Origin: Epiperipatus broadwayi
Taxonomy: Eukaryota > Onychophora > Udeonychophora > Euonychophora > Peripatidae
DNA length: 64,000 bases
NCBI GenBank assembly: GCA_028023455.1
Contig: JAQFVV010012535.1
Location: 2,482,001 to 2,546,000, forward strand
Reading direction: 5' to 3'
Made by a program: the position numbers and the translations under genes. Shown piece by piece: positions 61,710 through 64,000 of this stretch (the stretch's first letter is position 1; each line of letters opens with the position of its first letter). The notes beneath the pieces are model-generated. The model ran no database searches, was not told the DNA's origin, and saw only the letters and a program-made list of their open reading frames with translations.

Positions 61710-63200
61710 TGATTCAGTGGCTCCTAATTGTGTAAAACGTATCATAGAGCACATATTAAAATTATACACTTTTTTGAACTTAAGTAATTCCTGAAAGCAA
61801 AATAAATTAATACAATAAATTTAAAAGCAGGATTAAATTATATAGTATAAATAAAGCTTTTTTAAATAGATACTTCCAATTTCATTATTTTTTTATTGGG
61901 CATCCCTATTTTTTTTAAATAATTAGCATATCTTTAATTCATTATTTTGTTTAATTACACTTTATTTACAGTACTTAATTACGTAAAATTATATAGTTTT
62001 TTTAATAAAAAAATTATTAAGAGATTAAATAATTTATATCTTTAATTCCAATCACAATTGTAGTAAATTATAATTCAATAAAATCATGTTTTATATATAA
62101 TATTTATGCAAATTTGCGTCTGATCCGATTTGCAAATTTATTTATTCAATAGAAGGGAAAGTGTTAGAAAGAAATGGTTTCATTTCTTTCTTAACTAAAT
62201 TAGTTTTCTAAGAGATTTAGTTATTTCTAATAAATAATAAAATGTAAAAAATTGCAACAATATGATTAAAGCATTGTTTGTAATATGAATGTTCTTTTAT
62301 ATATTAATCCAGAATGCATCAGTTTTATCGGTATATTTTACATGATACCTGAAATGTAATTGTATCACTCTAGCTGAAATCCACTGGGATAGATTATTCA
62401 TATAACAAATAGGCCAAAAAAATTGATTCTATATCTATCTAACATATTGATTAATATTGCAAAAACCAATATAATAATGATCTTATGATACAGAGATAGC
62501 GCATCTTCCACTATACTGACCATCTGGAGATTAAATCTGGCTCAAGTAATATTCTTTTTAATATGATTAGGATTTCTTACTTAGGTAACTAATGCACAAA
62601 TGGAACCATTCTATTTTGGTCAGTAAATGACTATATAGATATTCTTAGAGAACAGAACAAGAATGGAAAAACTCAAGTCTTTAGCATTTAAAATTAGTAC
62701 AGTATTGCGTTCTTATTCAGTATGTATTGTTGGAGTTCTTTATTTTGCAATGTGATATTTATTATTAACACTATTATTATTATTATTATTATTATTAAAA
62801 ATGTTTGTTTTTTGCAAGATTTGCTATCTTAATATTGAACTGGATACTTTATCCGATTCAAGGGTTCTATCATGTAAATTGGAAAAAAAAAAAACCCAAG
62901 TTTTATATGTGCAATAACACACATACTTATTTATTTTGAAATCTTATCTTTTTAATTCTAAGTTGATTTTAGTATAAAATATTTTTTTTTATGACGCTTG
63001 TTTTCTTTTAAAATAATTAAAAGCAAACAAGGTTTAATTAGTGCTCTTATATGTATTTTATTTAAACTAAAAAAAAAAATTTAATGTTGATGTATTTTAA
63101 AGCTGAGATTTAGTTTTGTATTTTTTTTTTATAAAAAAAAATAATAATCATTTTTGTAAGATTAAGCCCTGTAAGATATTGTTTTCTAATTAAGATTGCG
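61710..63200. other. AT-rich stretch; (ATT)n at 62771-62800 and a tRNA-like relic
   Basis: ATTATTATT microsatellite at about 62771-62800. Around 62484-62550, GATAGCGCATCTTCCACT then CTGGAGATTAAATCTGGC resembles a worn tRNA-type A/B-box pair of a SINE (weak). No gene. Confidence 0.5.
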
Positions 63201-63284
63201 CGGGAGATAACGAAGGACATAAATAGCTGGGTAATTTATTTTTTTGTTTGATTAGAGAGGAGGATTCAAAGAGACTGTTCTGTT

Positions 63285-63705
63285 CATTCAGTTTTTATTG
63301 CTCACCTTCTTCTTATTGAAGATCGATCCAGATTTTAGCTGTTATTGAACTGTTGCATTGTGAAAGTGACTAAAATTTCTTTTTTTGATATTGGTGCTAT
63401 GGGAATCACCAAGTTGAATTTCCGTTGACCGACAATAACTCTATTTGCCGCGATAATAGCAGTCATTCAGATGCCATGCCTGTAATATACGCCATGAAGA
63501 ATCTCCACAACATGATGGGCTGAGCCTTTCCAAAGATGAACCGCTGGAGCTCCAAATTGTGACTTTCATCATGACCTAACTGTCAAGTCCAGAGTGGATC
63601 CCGATAATGCCTCCAGACTTCTGAACCTGTAGTAAATGACATCCGTTGTAGAGGACTCCATAAACCGAGCTTTGTGTGAACAACAGAACTTAATATTATC
63701 TCGAG
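63285..63705 (+). other. Candidate first exon of a gene leaving the window
   Basis: A segment clearly less AT-rich than its surroundings, ending at a good donor (TCTCGAG|GTAACTTACC, exon end 63705). It carries several short upstream frames that close quickly. The last ATG (63636, A at -3) opens MTSVVEDSINRALCEQQNLI then LSR into the donor in phase 1. A TATA-like CATAAATAGC lies at about 63219 and an initiator-like TTCAGTTTT at about 63283. Protein family not recognisable from 23 residues. Confidence 0.4.
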
Positions 63706-64000
63706 GTAACTTACCTTTCCATGTCAAAATCAGGGCTAAATCTCTAATTAAGTCTCTCGCAAATCTCAGCTTAATCTTAAAAGGAAATTATATTTACGAT
63801 GTGTAATTTATCAATTTAAATATTAATGTATTTTTGTTTATTTTACAGTACAATCTTAGTAGCAAGATTTTCAATCTTAAAATGTTGCTTGTTCGAGTGT
63901 GTAGGGCGAGTGATATTTTATGTGCTTAATAATTTCTCAGTTTTATGATTAACCCTTGTTAAATGCTCAGACTGACCTTAGTAGTTTTCTTTTATTTTTG
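63706..64000. other. Presumed intron start, no feature seen
   Basis: AT-rich sequence following the donor; nothing recognised. Confidence 0.4.

Overview
This is an AT-rich, repeat-dense animal (metazoan) nuclear window with few genes. The signs are GT-AG splice sites, tRNA-derived SINEs, RTE-type and other non-LTR retrotransposon relics, TA-flanked inverted-repeat transposons, long tetranucleotide microsatellites, and one large NRPS-like exon of the Ebony family. I infer a lophotrochozoan, probably a mollusc and perhaps a cephalopod. That placement rests on repeat style and the Ebony-like gene, and I could not test it.

Gene content. The one convincing protein gene is on the minus strand. An 821-codon exon (5562-8024) encodes the adenylation domain, carrier domain and most of the C-terminal amine-selecting domain of an Ebony-like beta-alanyl-amine synthetase. 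A branch/pyrimidine/AG acceptor lies directly before its ATG, so a 5' non-coding exon is expected upstream. A minus-strand CCAAT, CRE-like and TATA cluster near 20.7 kb, followed by a perfect GTAAGT donor at 20.4 kb, is a good candidate for that promoter and first exon. The last short coding exon was not found. At the right edge (63.2-63.7 kb) a GC-richer plus-strand segment looks like the first exon of another gene, running off the window.

Layout. 1-2.1 kb: broken RTE-like LINE. 4.5-5.5 kb: fold-back repeat and a 400-bp compound tetranucleotide array. 5.5-8 kb: Ebony-like exon. 8-20 kb: AT-rich presumed intron with a tRNA SINE, a Tigger-like TA-flanked element, LINE scraps and fold-back fragments. 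20.4-20.8 kb: promoter and exon 1. 21.5 kb: perfect 104-bp hairpin retroposon. 23.4-24 kb: TA-flanked inverted-repeat element. 24.3-25.65 kb: ribozyme-bearing repeat array A. 25.66-26.9 kb: internally deleted RTE. 27-40 kb: mostly AT-rich, with a second compound tetranucleotide array and a decayed inverted-repeat element. 40-41.3 kb: fold-back tRNA-like elements. 43.5-45.06 kb: ribozyme-bearing array B. 45.2-45.9 kb: RTE relic. 46.9-58.7 kb: further repeats and degenerate minisatellites. 58.7-61.7 kb: 5'-truncated LINE. 61.7-64 kb: AT-rich sequence, then the right-edge exon.

The most interesting signal is in arrays A (about 400-bp monomers) and B (about 417-bp monomers). Each monomer carries a type I hammerhead ribozyme-like core: CUGANGA, a short stem II, GAAA, a palindromic stem III, UC, then a stem I whose two strands differ between families in a partly compensatory way. 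Direct units are followed by inverted units, the arrays sit in (AT)n tracts, and one unit breaks within 6 nt of the predicted cleavage site. This fits metazoan retrozymes or the ribozyme-bearing repeats of Penelope-like elements.
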